From NCBI RefSeq assembly GCF_900099655.1, contig NZ_FNDC01000008.1, positions 107,308 through 171,307 of the forward strand: a stretch of DNA of 64,000 nt, in the 5' to 3' direction. Positions within the stretch are counted from its first letter, which is position 1; each line of letters begins with the position of its first letter. Below are positions 1 to 8,737 of the stretch, piece after piece. The notes under the pieces are model-generated. The model was not told the DNA's origin and ran no database searches. It worked only from the letters and a program-made list of their open reading frames with translations. Made by a program: the position numbers and the translations under genes. The DNA comes from Planococcus glaciei. GTDB lineage: Bacteria; Bacillota; Bacilli; Bacillales_A; Planococcaceae.

Positions 1-494
1 AGCATGATGAAAAAGAATACGGTCACATACCAGGGAAACTCGGTAATGGCTTCGCCGAATGCTGTATAAATGACAGCGGGCAAAATTAACCCCAGCATCG
101 AGTAGTACATGTATTCTTTGCGGCTTTGGGTCATTTCCATCAAATACAACGATAGCAAATGGAAGTGCACAAAAGGCATGATGCGCAAAATCATCACTTG
201 GCCGACGGAAATTTTCCGATTGGCAAACATTTTGTTTTTTAGTTCGGACATCTTCTCTTTGAACTTTGGGAACTTATTGACGAGAATATATGAAACCAGA
301 CTCATTAACGAAAGGCCAATAAAAGACAGGAGCGCCCCTTCAAAAAATCCGAAAAGTACGCCGCCAATGACACAAACCAAGACGACCGGCAAAAAAAGAA
401 GCGGCCGCAATAAATGCAAAAGCACAAAAAGAAGAGGGGCAAACCATCCAAAGCCGGCAATGAAATTCTCCAATGTGTATTCGAATTGTTCCAT
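1..494 (-). CDS. TVP38/TMEM64 (VTT-domain) membrane protein, 3' end outside window
   Basis: The reverse strand is open from an ATG at 494 to the window edge, so the C-terminus is missing. The start has a GGAGAGA-type ribosome site. About 164 residues are visible, with hydrophobic segments near residues 15-55, 55-75 and 125-164. The stretch LRPLLFLPVV followed by IGGVLFGFFEG resembles the conserved core of the VTT (SNARE-associated/DedA-like) family. Family members are integral membrane proteins; eukaryotic relatives act as lipid scramblases, but the role in Firmicutes is poorly defined. No partner gene is visible: the next gene, a GNAT, is on the same strand but separately spaced. Confidence 0.75.
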   Translation of the reverse strand, partial: MEQFEYTLENFIAGFGWFAPLLFVLLHLLRPLLFLPVVLVCVIGGVLFGFFEGALLSFIGLSLMSLVSYILVNKFPKFKEKMSELKNKMFANRKISVGQVMILRIMPFVHFHLLSLYLMEMTQSRKEYMYYSMLGLILPAVIYTAFGEAITEFPWYVTVFFFIM

Positions 495-637
495 TTTCTC
501 TCTCCGCTCTTTAACTCTTCTTAATTCTGAAGAATAAGCCAGTAGCCCGGAAAAAGCAAGAAAAGGGCTTGCTTGCGTAGCGGTTTAGCAAAACCAAGGA
601 AATATAGCGAGCAGCTGTAATTAGCCCCGACTGCCGT

Positions 638-1153
638 TTAGTCGACTTTTTTTATCCAGACCATATGCGGGTTCCCCTGTCCCCAGTAATCTTCCAAAAG
701 CCGGTTCGGCTGGCCTAACTTTGCGAGCCAGTACTGCTGGGAACTCGTAAAGCCGGCATCCAAATAAAACTTCTGTTTCCCAATCGCTTTCAGTTCCCGA
801 CAGGCTTGTTGGAATAAAAAGCGGCCGATTCCGGACCGCTGATGCGCCGGATGCACATACACACAGGCAATCTCCATGGCTCCGGGCTCCACTTGGACCA
901 TCGTGTTCAACATATGGCCGGGCGTCTGCAGCGCAATGGTTCCCAGTAGTTCATTCTCTTTTTCGGCAACAAAGAACCGGTTTGCCTGGTCCGCTAAACT
1001 TTTTCGCGCGGTTTTATTCAGTCTGGCAACTTCTTCTGCCCATAAATCCCCATCGCCGTCAAATCCTTCGCGCTTCAGCAAATCCTTCAAGCACTCCTGA
1101 AACAGCGCATCCACTTTTTCCAAGTCACCATCCAAAATGGTTCTGAACTTCAT
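638..1153 (-). CDS. GNAT family N-acetyltransferase
   Basis: A 171-residue acetyltransferase. The open frame extends to 1267, but the ATG at 1153 (MKFRTILDGD) has an AGAGGGG ribosome site and starts exactly where the fold should. The acetyl-CoA-binding motif A is visible as YVHPAHQRSGIGRFLFQQAC around residues 105-125, with a preceding beta strand ending in MEIACV. The acceptor substrate cannot be deduced. It lies between a VTT-domain gene on the same strand and a divergent SGNH hydrolase. Confidence 0.8.
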   Translation of the reverse strand: MKFRTILDGDLEKVDALFQECLKDLLKREGFDGDGDLWAEEVARLNKTARKSLADQANRFFVAEKENELLGTIALQTPGHMLNTMVQVEPGAMEIACVYVHPAHQRSGIGRFLFQQACRELKAIGKQKFYLDAGFTSSQQYWLAKLGQPNRLLEDYWGQGNPHMVWIKKVD

Positions 1154-1338
1154 AAAACCCCTCTTTTCTATTGGAATTGCCGAGCTGAATTTCAGCCGGT
1201 TTGGCAACATTTCGTTGCCTATGAAAGTCAGCCGAAAACGCCGTATTTGCCAAGCGCCAGCAAGCATGAAAATCGAATGAAAACCTATTTTATGGTAAAA
1301 TTAAAGGGTAACTAAGCAAGAAAGGGACGTGTTGCCAT

Positions 1339-2040
1339 TTGGAAAAAAGTGCACAAAAGGGCGCACCTCTAACAAAAGCGCCACTTGCAAATTCACAGCA
1401 ACAGAAAAATTTATTCCACATTAATCATATTGTCATTTTAGGTGATTCGGTCGCTTATGGCTATGGCACGAAGGGCGGCATTTCCAAATATTTAAAAGAA
1501 AGCTTCCTGCACAGCAAAGTCACCAATCTCGGCATCAATGGTTTAACGAGCAATGGCATGGTTGAACGGCTGCGCTCCGGTGTATGGGACAAGGTGATTG
1601 CATCTGCCGATTTGGTGTTGATCAACATCGGGGGCAACGACTTGCTTCATGGATTCAGGGGACAGGGAGCAAAAGGCCTCGTCCGCCAGTTTTCAGTAAT
1701 AAAGCGGACATTCCGCCAAAACTTGCTCGAAACATACCGCCATCTGCGTGAACTGAATGAAAACATGATTATTGTGCAGAACAATTTGTACAATTCCATG
1801 AAAAAGGAAGTTCAATATTTTGGATTTACGGACTTGCTTTTGCGATTGTGGAACTCGGCTATCGGAGAAAAAGGCGTTATCGTATCCAAAACAGATTTGA
1901 TGGGCAAAAACCCCGAGATTTGGCTGGATTCCATTCATCCGAACGATGAAGGCTATAAATTGATGCACGAACTGTTGATGAAGACTTTATCGTCGACAGG
2001 GTTTGTATATCATCCAACTGAAAACAACCAGCATTCTTAA
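1339..2040 (+). CDS. SGNH/GDSL-family hydrolase
   Basis: A 233-residue esterase/lipase-like protein of the SGNH superfamily. Block I is ILGDSVAYGYG with nucleophile Ser37; the oxyanion Gly is in TNLGINGLTS; block III is NIGGNDLLHG; block V, DSIHPNDEGY, carries the catalytic Asp and His. These match the cytoplasmic GDSL hydrolases of Bacillales. The start is a TTG at 1339 preceded by AAAGGGA; no in-frame ATG occurs before the GDS block. There is no signal peptide, so it is probably intracellular. The natural ester is unknown. It is followed by a strong terminator, so it is a monocistronic unit. Confidence 0.8.
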   Translation: MEKSAQKGAPLTKAPLANSQQQKNLFHINHIVILGDSVAYGYGTKGGISKYLKESFLHSKVTNLGINGLTSNGMVERLRSGVWDKVIASADLVLINIGGNDLLHGFRGQGAKGLVRQFSVIKRTFRQNLLETYRHLRELNENMIIVQNNLYNSMKKEVQYFGFTDLLLRLWNSAIGEKGVIVSKTDLMGKNPEIWLDSIHPNDEGYKLMHELLMKTLSSTGFVYHPTENNQHS

Positions 2041-2111
2041 AGGCTCATCCGCTTGTTCATCCTGATGGAAACTACGCGTTTCATTCTTAATTATTATCAT
2101 GGTTTGGACTA

Positions 2112-2148
2112 CCCGGCTGCGAATAACGCAGCCGGGTTTTTCTTTTTT
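2112..2148 (+). terminator. Rho-independent terminator of the SGNH hydrolase gene
   Basis: A perfect 10-base stem, CCCGGCTGCG with CGCAGCCGGG, a five-base loop, and a T-rich tail of about 12 bases. Confidence 0.9.
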
Positions 2149-2175
2149 GGTAAATAGATGAAAGCCTTCAATAGA

Positions 2176-2204
2176 TTGACTATTTAAAATCTTGCTTATA
2201 CAAT
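2176..2204 (+). promoter_or_regulatory. SigA-type promoter for the CstA-family gene
   Basis: TTGACT, a 17-base spacer and TACAAT lie about 105 bases before the next start codon, leaving a moderately long leader. Confidence 0.55.
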
Positions 2205-2310
2205 TAAAAAAGGCTTTTTTGGAATAAAGCTGAAAAAGTGAAAGGAGCCAGAAACTAACGGAAGTACAGGAGAGCAATTAAGAAATCTGGAAAAGGGGTG
2301 CGCATTCGCA

Positions 2311-3741
2311 ATGATAACTTTTTTTGTTTCGATTATTTTATTGGTCATAGCTTATTTTACATACGGTAAATTCATTGAAAAGATGTTCGATCCGGCGGAA
2401 ACAAGAAAAACACCGGCTTATGCCAACCACGACGGCGTCGATTTCGTCCCGATGAACAAGCACAAAAACGCATTGATCCAATTGTTGAATATTGCGGGAA
2501 CCGGACCGATTTTCGGGCCGATCATGGGGGCTTTGTACGGTCCGGTCGCATTTTTATGGATCGTGATCGGCTCCATATTTGCTGGAGCGGTCCATGACTA
2601 TTTGACGGGCATGATTTCCATCCGCAACAAAGGTGCCCATATTCCGGAACTTGCCGGCAAGTTTTTAGGAGCGGCGTCAAGGCATATTGTAAACGTATTT
2701 GCGTTGCTGCTTTTGCTGTTGGTGGGTACCGTATTTGTTACAACACCTGCTTCTTTATTAGCCATTTTGCTGGACGGCAAAGTGGCGTTGGGCATCATTA
2801 TCGCGGTCATTTTTGTTTATTATTTCTTATCGACCATTTTGCCGATCGACAAAATCATTGGCAGAATGTATCCGTATTTCGGAGCGATTCTGCTGGTTGG
2901 GACTCTTGGAGTGGGGATTGCACTCGTATTCTCGGACTATACGATCCCAGAATTGAACTTGACGAATATGCACCCGGCTGATTTGCCGATCTTCCCGATG
3001 CTGTTCTTTACGATCACGTGCGGGGCTTTATCCGGGTTCCATGCGACCCAGTCGCCGATCATTTCCAGAACGGTGCAAAAAGAATCGCAGGGGCGTTATA
3101 TCTTCTACGGCATGATGATTGCGGAAGCGATTATTGCGATGATCTGGGCTGCGGCTTCCATGAGTATCTTCGATGGCCAGACGCTGAGCGGCATCATCAA
3201 TTCGGGTACACCGTCCGCAGTGGTCAACGAAGTGTCGATGACCTTATTGGGCGCAGTAGGCGGCACCATCGCCGTTCTTGGTGCCATCGTCTTGCCGATC
3301 ACTTCAGGAGATACGGCATTCCGTGCAGCACGTTCAATTATTGCCGACTACATCAAGCTTGATCAGCAGAAAATCATGAAACGGTTGGTCATTGCGATTC
3401 CGCTGTTTGCCGTTTCGGTCCTCTTGACGCAAATTGATTTCAATTTGCTGTGGAGATATTTCTCGTGGGCAAACCAGGCAACTGCTGCCATCGCCTTATG
3501 GATCGGTACGATGTACTTGTACATCCAAGGCAAATATTATTTGGTTTCCATGGCGCCGGCGATCTTTATTACGTACATGGTGTTCGTCTACATTTTGAAC
3601 CAGAAAATCGGGTTCAATCTTGACTTGAACATTTCATTCATCATCGGATTCGTTTTGACCATCATCATAGTTGCGATGTTCTATGCGAAAGCCAGAAAGA
3701 ACCGGGAAGAAGACGTGGAGACTGCCGTAGCAGTCGATTAA
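2311..3741 (+). CDS. CstA-family carbon starvation/pyruvate-type transporter
   Basis: A 476-residue polytopic membrane protein with about 12-13 hydrophobic segments. Family signatures are visible: NIAGTGPIFGPIMGALYGP near residues 60-80, GAVHDYLTGMISIRNKG near 90-110, and GFHATQSPIISRT near 245. CstA/BtsT proteins take up pyruvate or peptides when carbon is limiting. This is the shorter form, lacking the C-terminal extension of the roughly 600-700-residue CstA. The AAAGGGGTG site before 2311 supports the start. It stands alone with its own promoter and terminator, next to a 2-hydroxyacid oxidation operon, so a small-organic-acid role fits the context; the substrate is inferred. Confidence 0.85.
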   Translation: MITFFVSIILLVIAYFTYGKFIEKMFDPAETRKTPAYANHDGVDFVPMNKHKNALIQLLNIAGTGPIFGPIMGALYGPVAFLWIVIGSIFAGAVHDYLTGMISIRNKGAHIPELAGKFLGAASRHIVNVFALLLLLLVGTVFVTTPASLLAILLDGKVALGIIIAVIFVYYFLSTILPIDKIIGRMYPYFGAILLVGTLGVGIALVFSDYTIPELNLTNMHPADLPIFPMLFFTITCGALSGFHATQSPIISRTVQKESQGRYIFYGMMIAEAIIAMIWAAASMSIFDGQTLSGIINSGTPSAVVNEVSMTLLGAVGGTIAVLGAIVLPITSGDTAFRAARSIIADYIKLDQQKIMKRLVIAIPLFAVSVLLTQIDFNLLWRYFSWANQATAAIALWIGTMYLYIQGKYYLVSMAPAIFITYMVFVYILNQKIGFNLDLNISFIIGFVLTIIIVAMFYAKARKNREEDVETAVAVD

Positions 3742-3770
3742 AGAAACGGTTAATAGTTTACGTAGATGGA

Positions 3771-3796
3771 AGCGGGCTCTTTGAGTCCGCTTTTTC
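3771..3796 (+). terminator. Terminator after the CstA-family gene
   Basis: AGCGGGCTC pairs with GAGTCCGCT around a three-base loop (one wobble), then TTTTTCTATT. Confidence 0.8.
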
Positions 3797-3872
3797 TATT
3801 GTCCAATTAGATTAAAACTAGCTCTGCGTCAAAGAGGAAAAGTGAAAAATATTATTTTAATATCAAATTCCA

Positions 3873-3900
3873 TTGAACTATTCAGACAATTATGTATAAT
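3873..3900 (+). promoter_or_regulatory. SigA-type promoter of the flavoprotein-BASS operon
   Basis: TTGAAC, a 16-base spacer and a consensus TATAAT stand about 90 bases before the start codon. Confidence 0.7.
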
Positions 3901-3991
3901 TAACTCTATTGGACGCAGTGAAAAGACGGATTATTTTAAATTTTAATTCTTTTGAGTGCTGCAAAACGTTATACATAAGGAGCGATTAATC

Positions 3992-5395
3992 ATGACTGAA
4001 CAGAACATCACCGTTGTCATCGAAGCTTTGAAAGCTGCGTTGACCGAAGAACAGGTTACGATCAATGAAACCGTGAGAGAACTGCATGGCAGAGACGAAT
4101 CGTACCACGCCCTGCAATTGCCGGATATCGTTGTTTTTCCTGAAACAGCCGAACAAGTCAGCGCCATTATGAAAATCTCGAACCAATTTCACATTCCGGT
4201 GATACCATTTGGCCTTGGATCAAGTCTTGAAGGGCATGTCATCCCGACCGAAGGCGGAATCACCATCGATTTTTCCTTGATGAACAAAGTGCTCGAGATC
4301 ATGGGAAATGATTTTCTGGTGAAAGTGCAGCCGGGAGTCACACGCCTGCAGCTAAACAAGGAATTGAAAAAATACGGGCTGTTCTTCAGTGTAGACCCGG
4401 GAGCGGATGCGACAATCGGCGGGATGGTCGCTACAAATGCGAGCGGCACAACATCTGTCAAATACGGCGTGATGCGCGACCAGATCCGTGACTTGGAAGT
4501 CGTGCTGGCAGACGGCATGGTGATCCATACCGGAAACTTGGCAGCTAAGTCGTCGTCCGGCCTTCATTTGAACGGCCTGTTTACCGGTTCCGAAGGGACT
4601 CTCGGCTGCTTTACCGAAATTACGCTGCGCGTCTACGGCATACCGGAGCACGTTTCCGCAGCACGGGCATGCTTTCCATCCGTCAATGATGCAGTGGAAG
4701 CGGTGGTGTCGATTTTACAGGCTGGCATACCGGTAGCGCGTGTCGAGCTTGTGGATGAACCGTCGATTCGCCAAGCGAACCTTTACAGTGAAACCGACTA
4801 CCAAGAAAAACCGACGCTGTTTTTGGAATTCCACGGCAACGAAGCAGGACTGAAGCAAGACGTGGAGTTCATGAAAGACATTGTAGAAGGGCATGGCTGC
4901 TCGGAAATCCAGTTTGAGACCGATACCGCGAGCCGTAATAAACTGTGGGAAGCGCGCCATAATCTGGCATACGCATTCATTCATGGCTACCCCGGCAAGA
5001 AAATGATGGTAACGGATGTCTGCCTGCCGATTTCAGAACTGGCTGGGGCAGTGGCTCACGCACGTGAGCACTTGGAAAACTTAGGCCTGATTGGCGGAAT
5101 TGTCGGCCATGTCGGCGACGGCAACTTCCATGTGCTGCTGATGATGGATTTGAATAATCCGGAAGAAACAGCCAAAGCGGCTGATTTCAACGAACGCATC
5201 GTATTGTATGCGCTCGAGCGCGGCGGCACTTGCACCGGTGAACACGGAGTGGGCATCGGCAAACAGAAATACCAGCGGCAGGAACACGGGGATGCGCTAT
5301 TAGTAATGGAAAAAATCAAGCAGGCGCTGGATCCTCACAATCTCCTGAATCCAAATAAAAACGTCAAAGCAGCCGAGAAGGGAGTTCATCTATGA
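3992..5395 (+). CDS. glcD: FAD-linked 2-hydroxyacid oxidase/dehydrogenase (GlcD or D-lactate dehydrogenase type)
   Basis: A 467-residue flavoprotein of the VAO/PCMH family. The N-terminal FAD domain shows PFGLGSSLEGHV (about residue 70), ATIGGMVATNASGT (about 140) and GSEGTLGCFTEITLRVYG (about 200). The C-terminal cap domain has GHVGDGNFHVL (about 370) and CTGEHGVGIGKQKY (about 415). This pattern covers glycolate oxidase subunit GlcD and cytochrome-type D-lactate dehydrogenase; no GlcE or GlcF subunit follows, which favours a stand-alone D-lactate/2-hydroxyacid dehydrogenase. The frame opens at 3956, but the ATG at 3992 has AAGGAG nine bases upstream. Its stop overlaps the next start by four bases, so it is coupled to the transporter gene. 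Confidence 0.85.
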   Translation: MTEQNITVVIEALKAALTEEQVTINETVRELHGRDESYHALQLPDIVVFPETAEQVSAIMKISNQFHIPVIPFGLGSSLEGHVIPTEGGITIDFSLMNKVLEIMGNDFLVKVQPGVTRLQLNKELKKYGLFFSVDPGADATIGGMVATNASGTTSVKYGVMRDQIRDLEVVLADGMVIHTGNLAAKSSSGLHLNGLFTGSEGTLGCFTEITLRVYGIPEHVSAARACFPSVNDAVEAVVSILQAGIPVARVELVDEPSIRQANLYSETDYQEKPTLFLEFHGNEAGLKQDVEFMKDIVEGHGCSEIQFETDTASRNKLWEARHNLAYAFIHGYPGKKMMVTDVCLPISELAGAVAHAREHLENLGLIGGIVGHVGDGNFHVLLMMDLNNPEETAKAADFNERIVLYALERGGTCTGEHGVGIGKQKYQRQEHGDALLVMEKIKQALDPHNLLNPNKNVKAAEKGVHL

Positions 5396-6387
5396 AGTTT
5401 CTTGAATCGTTAAGTACATTTGCCGGCAAATATTTTGCCGTTTGGGTCATTGCCATTGCGGTCATCGCCTTTTTGATTCCCGAACCGTTTCTCGGATTTG
5501 GCAGCTATATCACGATCTTACTGGGGATTGTCATGTTTGGCATGGGGCTGACCTTAAAGCCGGTCGATTTCAAAATCGTCCTGATGCGGCCAATGCCGGT
5601 CATCATCGGGGTGGCGGCCCAGTTTATCATCATGCCGCTGGTCGCTTTTGCGATTGCTTATCTCCTGAAACTGCCGCCTGAGCTGGCAGCCGGCCTGGTC
5701 CTGTTGGGCTGTGTTCCCGGGGGGACAGCTTCAAATGTAATGGTGTACTTGGCAAAAGGGAATTTGGCGCTGTCCGTTGCGATGACGTCGCTCTCGACTT
5801 TGCTGGCGCCTGTCATGACGCCGCTCCTTTTATTGCTTTTAGCCGGGCAATGGCTTCCGGTGGATCCGGTATCGATGTTCCTGTCGATTGTCCAAGTAAT
5901 CATCATTCCGATCGCTTTGGGGCTGCTTGTCCAAAAAGTGCTGCCAAAAGTCGTCGAAAAAAGTGTCACCGTTGTCCCGTTGATTTCCGTACTGGCGATT
6001 TTGATCATCGTCTCGGCCGTTACGGCAGCCAATGCGGCCAATGTCGTCAGTGCCGGTTTTATCGTTTTCGTAGCCGTGTTCCTGCATAATGGTTTTGGTT
6101 TGTTGTTGGGTTATCTGACTGCCAAAGCGATGGGCTTGAATGAAAATGACAGAAGAGCGATATCAATCGAAGTCGGAATGCAGAATTCAGGCCTTGGCGT
6201 AGCGCTTGCCACTGCTCACTTCAGCCCGCTTGCGGCGCTGCCAAGTGTGTGGGGGGCGATTTGGCACAATATTTCCGGTCCGATTTTGGCCACCATTTGG
6301 TCGAAAAAACCGGCGGATTTAGAACAGACGGACGCTTTGCCCGCCGCAGAAAAAGTACCGGCGAGAGCGAAGCTTGAAAAATACTAA
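5392..6387 (+). CDS. Bile acid:sodium symporter (BASS) family transporter
   Basis: A 331-residue membrane protein with 9-10 hydrophobic helices. Typical BASS elements are GIVMFGMGLTLKP (about residue 45), LLGCVPGGTASNVMVYLAKGN (about 105) and EVGMQNSGLGVALA (about 260). Family members are sodium-coupled carriers of organic anions, including bile acids, pyruvate, pantothenate and, in plants (BASS6), glycolate. The ATGA overlap with the flavoenzyme gene makes a 2-hydroxy- or 2-oxo-acid the best guess for the cargo; this is inferred from context only. Confidence 0.85.
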   Translation: MKFLESLSTFAGKYFAVWVIAIAVIAFLIPEPFLGFGSYITILLGIVMFGMGLTLKPVDFKIVLMRPMPVIIGVAAQFIIMPLVAFAIAYLLKLPPELAAGLVLLGCVPGGTASNVMVYLAKGNLALSVAMTSLSTLLAPVMTPLLLLLLAGQWLPVDPVSMFLSIVQVIIIPIALGLLVQKVLPKVVEKSVTVVPLISVLAILIIVSAVTAANAANVVSAGFIVFVAVFLHNGFGLLLGYLTAKAMGLNENDRRAISIEVGMQNSGLGVALATAHFSPLAALPSVWGAIWHNISGPILATIWSKKPADLEQTDALPAAEKVPARAKLEKY

Positions 6388-6395
6388 TGGTTTTT

Positions 6396-6438
6396 AAAAG
6401 CCTGTCGGCCGAAAAACGGCCGACAGGCTTTTTTATTT
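6396..6438. terminator. Bidirectional terminator between convergent genes
   Basis: AAAAGCCTGTCGGCCG and its exact complement flank a five-A loop, with T-runs on both sides. It ends the BASS operon and also overlaps the last codons of the reverse-strand lipoprotein gene. Confidence 0.9.
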
Positions 6439-6768
6439 TCTCATGATGGTTTCGATCCGTTCCTTGCCGCCTACTTTCTTTGTCGAAAATGAAATCCTAT
6501 CTCCTTCCTGGAGCACGTTGAAATCTCCGGTAGCGTCTTCCGCTAATTCATAGCTTTTCTCTTTGCCGTCTATTTCAATTGTAAGAGCATCTTGTGAGCC
6601 GTTGGCGAACCCTTTAAAAATCCCCTCACTTTGAGTCGTCACGTCGATGCCGGAGGCAGGGTCAACGCGCTCGGTTTCCTGCACCATTTCATTTTCGGGG
6701 CGTTCGATGCAAGCAGCAAGGCCGAATACCAAGAAACATGCACTGCCCAACTTCAGCCATTTTTTCAT
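6433..6768 (-). CDS. Small lipoprotein of unknown function
   Basis: 111 residues. The N-terminus MKKWLKLGSACFLVFGLAAC is a classic type II signal peptide with lipobox LAAC, Cys20 being the lipidated residue. The mature part is short and acidic, then a beta-rich stretch (DALTIEIDGKEKSYELAEDA, FNVLQEGDRISFSTKKVGG) resembling a small OB- or SH3-like barrel. No catalytic motif is visible. GGAGG precedes the ATG. It lies upstream of a convergent terminator and alone on its strand except for the NnrD-like gene behind it, 63 bases away. I do not recognise a specific family. Confidence 0.75.
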   Translation of the reverse strand: MKKWLKLGSACFLVFGLAACIERPENEMVQETERVDPASGIDVTTQSEGIFKGFANGSQDALTIEIDGKEKSYELAEDATGDFNVLQEGDRISFSTKKVGGKERIETIMRK

Positions 6769-6831
6769 CGCTTTACCGCCTCCTTAGTGGAATAGAAAAA
6801 CAGTTAATTCTGCTTGTCTAATAGTTACGAA

Positions 6832-7686
6832 TCATTCTCTTTCCACGCTTTTCCATACTTCCGGAAGAAGTCCGCTGATTTCATGGGCAAGCAGCGTATG
6901 GATTGAACGGGTTTCTGCCCATGTGTCGGCACAGGCACCATGCAAAAACACTGCATTCAAAACCGCATGCTTCCAATCCTCATGGCAGCAAAGCATGCCA
7001 AGCAGCATCCCGGTCAACGTATCGCCGGTTCCGCCTTTGGCAAGTGCGGCATTGCCGGTAGGATTGGTCCAAGTGTCTCCGTCTGGAAAAGCGATGACGG
7101 TGTTGTCTCCTTTTAAAACGATGGCAACCCCTAGCTTTTCTGCGAACTTCGCTGCGTAGAAGCTTCGTTTCGGCAGAAGCTCTTGCAGGTCCACTCCCGT
7201 TATCCGGCTGAATTCTCCGGGATGAGGAGTTAAAATGACGGGCGCAGGGCGCTCCGTGTAATTTCGCTGCGATAATGCACCGGCATCCAAAATTAAAGGG
7301 GAATGGCTATCAAGGATGTTTTCGATGGCTTGTTCTGTCAGCCGGTCAGGCAGGATGCCGGGGCCAATCGCAACAGCCCGGTAAGGAGATAAATCCACTA
7401 GGCCGTCTGCGATTTTCTGGAGCCCGCTGCGGACATAGGTCGCTTCCGGCAAGGAAGACACCATCAGCGAAATCACTTCCGGTTCGGTGGCGATTTCAAG
7501 CTTGCCGATGCCGGATCGCATCGCGCCGAGCCCGGATAAAATGGCCGCTCCAGGCATGTCGCGGCTGCCAGCCACCAGCAAGCCGGTCCCGAATGTGCCT
7601 TTATGGCTGGCTTGTTCTCTTTTGGGAAGGGTTTCTTTAACGTGCTTGATCGTCCACATGGATTCTGTTTGATGGGTATGCGCCAT
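6832..7686 (-). CDS. nnrD: ADP-dependent NAD(P)H-hydrate dehydratase
   Basis: A ribokinase-fold repair enzyme of the YxkO/CARKD family that dehydrates (S)-NADHX and NADPHX. Motifs: HKGTFGTGLLVAGS near the N-terminus, AIGPGI mid-protein, VILTPHPGEFSR, VVLKGDNTVI, and the anion-hole motif NAALAKGGTGDTLTGM near the C-terminus. The length (284 residues) is normal. The open frame begins at a TTG at 7695, but GGAG lies nine bases before the ATG at 7686. The companion epimerase domain (NnrE) is absent, as in Bacillus, where it is encoded elsewhere. Confidence 0.9.
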   Translation of the reverse strand: MAHTHQTESMWTIKHVKETLPKREQASHKGTFGTGLLVAGSRDMPGAAILSGLGAMRSGIGKLEIATEPEVISLMVSSLPEATYVRSGLQKIADGLVDLSPYRAVAIGPGILPDRLTEQAIENILDSHSPLILDAGALSQRNYTERPAPVILTPHPGEFSRITGVDLQELLPKRSFYAAKFAEKLGVAIVLKGDNTVIAFPDGDTWTNPTGNAALAKGGTGDTLTGMLLGMLCCHEDWKHAVLNAVFLHGACADTWAETRSIHTLLAHEISGLLPEVWKSVERE

Positions 7687-7860
7687 TCGAATCAACTCCA
7701 GCCAAAAATATTTTAAAGGAATGCAAAAATGCGTTTCGCTATTTGCATACCCGCTTCCTTCCAGAATCTAACGGTTTAGCTGATTCGTCTGCTTGCAGGA
7801 TTAACTTCTCGGGCGACAGGGAATTATCTAAGCAATTGCTAAATAGAAAGGATGATGGAA

Positions 7861-8604
7861 ATGGCACAAGCGCTGTTATGGGGGGCAGTGGCAGGAGGAG
7901 CGAATTTGCTCGGCGCATTGATCGTGATGGCGTTTAACTTGCCGCAAAAACTGATTGGCTACATTATGGCGCTTGGTACCGGAGCGTTGATCGGGGCGGT
8001 GGCTTTTGAGCTGCTCGATGAAGCGATGGAAATCAGCGGATTGACTCAGATCGCATTAGGCTTTCTCGGGGGAGCTCTTATTTTCACGATACTCGATATT
8101 CTCGTAACCCGTAAAGGCGGAATGCACCGGAAGCGGTCCGGCCACGGAAGTGATGCGCCGAGCAATTCAGAAGCAGGAGCCGGAATGGCAATTTTTATCG
8201 GAACCATCATGGATGCGATTCCAGAGACGGCGATGATCGGCCTTGGAATCGCACAAGGCGGGGGCGTCGGCTACGCGCTCGTCGCTGCCGTCTTCATCAG
8301 CAATCTGCCGGAAGGCATTTCCAGTACGACCGGTTTGCAAAAAGGCGGCTACCATAAAAAGAAAGTGCTGTGGATGTGGGTGTTTGTGCTGGTTGCTTCC
8401 GCGCTTAGTTCACTCGCCGGCTATACGTTCCTGGAGAACGCCACAGAAGATGTCCAGGCGATACTCAGTGCGTTTGCCGCAGGCGGCATCATCGCTATGG
8501 TGGCCTCGACCATGATGCCGGAAGCCCACGAAAAAGGCGGCCCGATCGCCGGTTTTATTACAGCGGCCGGCATCTTTATCACATTGCTGCTGCAGCAGAT
8601 TTAA
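7861..8604 (+). CDS. ZIP-family divalent metal transporter
   Basis: A 247-residue protein with about eight hydrophobic helices. Two ZIP signatures are present: AVFISNLPEGISS in the fourth helix region, with the His/Asn-Pro-Glu-Gly metal motif (Asn variant), and MMPEAHEKGG in the following region. A hydrophilic loop RKGGMHRKRSGHGSD holds His residues typical of the ZIP variable loop. Three Met codons lie at 7852, 7855 and 7861; AAAGG at 7847-7851 spaces best with 7861. ZIP proteins move zinc, iron or manganese into the cytoplasm; which metal is not evident. It is monocistronic. Confidence 0.85.
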   Translation: MAQALLWGAVAGGANLLGALIVMAFNLPQKLIGYIMALGTGALIGAVAFELLDEAMEISGLTQIALGFLGGALIFTILDILVTRKGGMHRKRSGHGSDAPSNSEAGAGMAIFIGTIMDAIPETAMIGLGIAQGGGVGYALVAAVFISNLPEGISSTTGLQKGGYHKKKVLWMWVFVLVASALSSLAGYTFLENATEDVQAILSAFAAGGIIAMVASTMMPEAHEKGGPIAGFITAAGIFITLLLQQI

Positions 8605-8607
8605 GGG

Positions 8608-8643
8608 AAAGCCTTTAAGAAGAGATTCTTGAAGGCTTTTTAT
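8608..8643 (+). terminator. Terminator after the ZIP gene
   Basis: AAAGCCTTTAAGAA pairs with TTCTTGAAGGCTTT around a four-base loop, followed by T-rich sequence. Confidence 0.85.
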
Positions 8644-8737
8644 CATTTTGCCCATTCTGGATTAGGTATCTAAATCCGGGATTAAATGTTAGAATATTCA
8701 ATATTATGATGGTGGAAAAAATAAAGGGGGATGTTTC

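Noticed and set aside
109..537. 142-codon + strand frame
   Set aside because: It is antisense to the VTT-domain membrane gene, has no ribosome site, and its Lys/Arg/Ser-rich product is unlike a protein.
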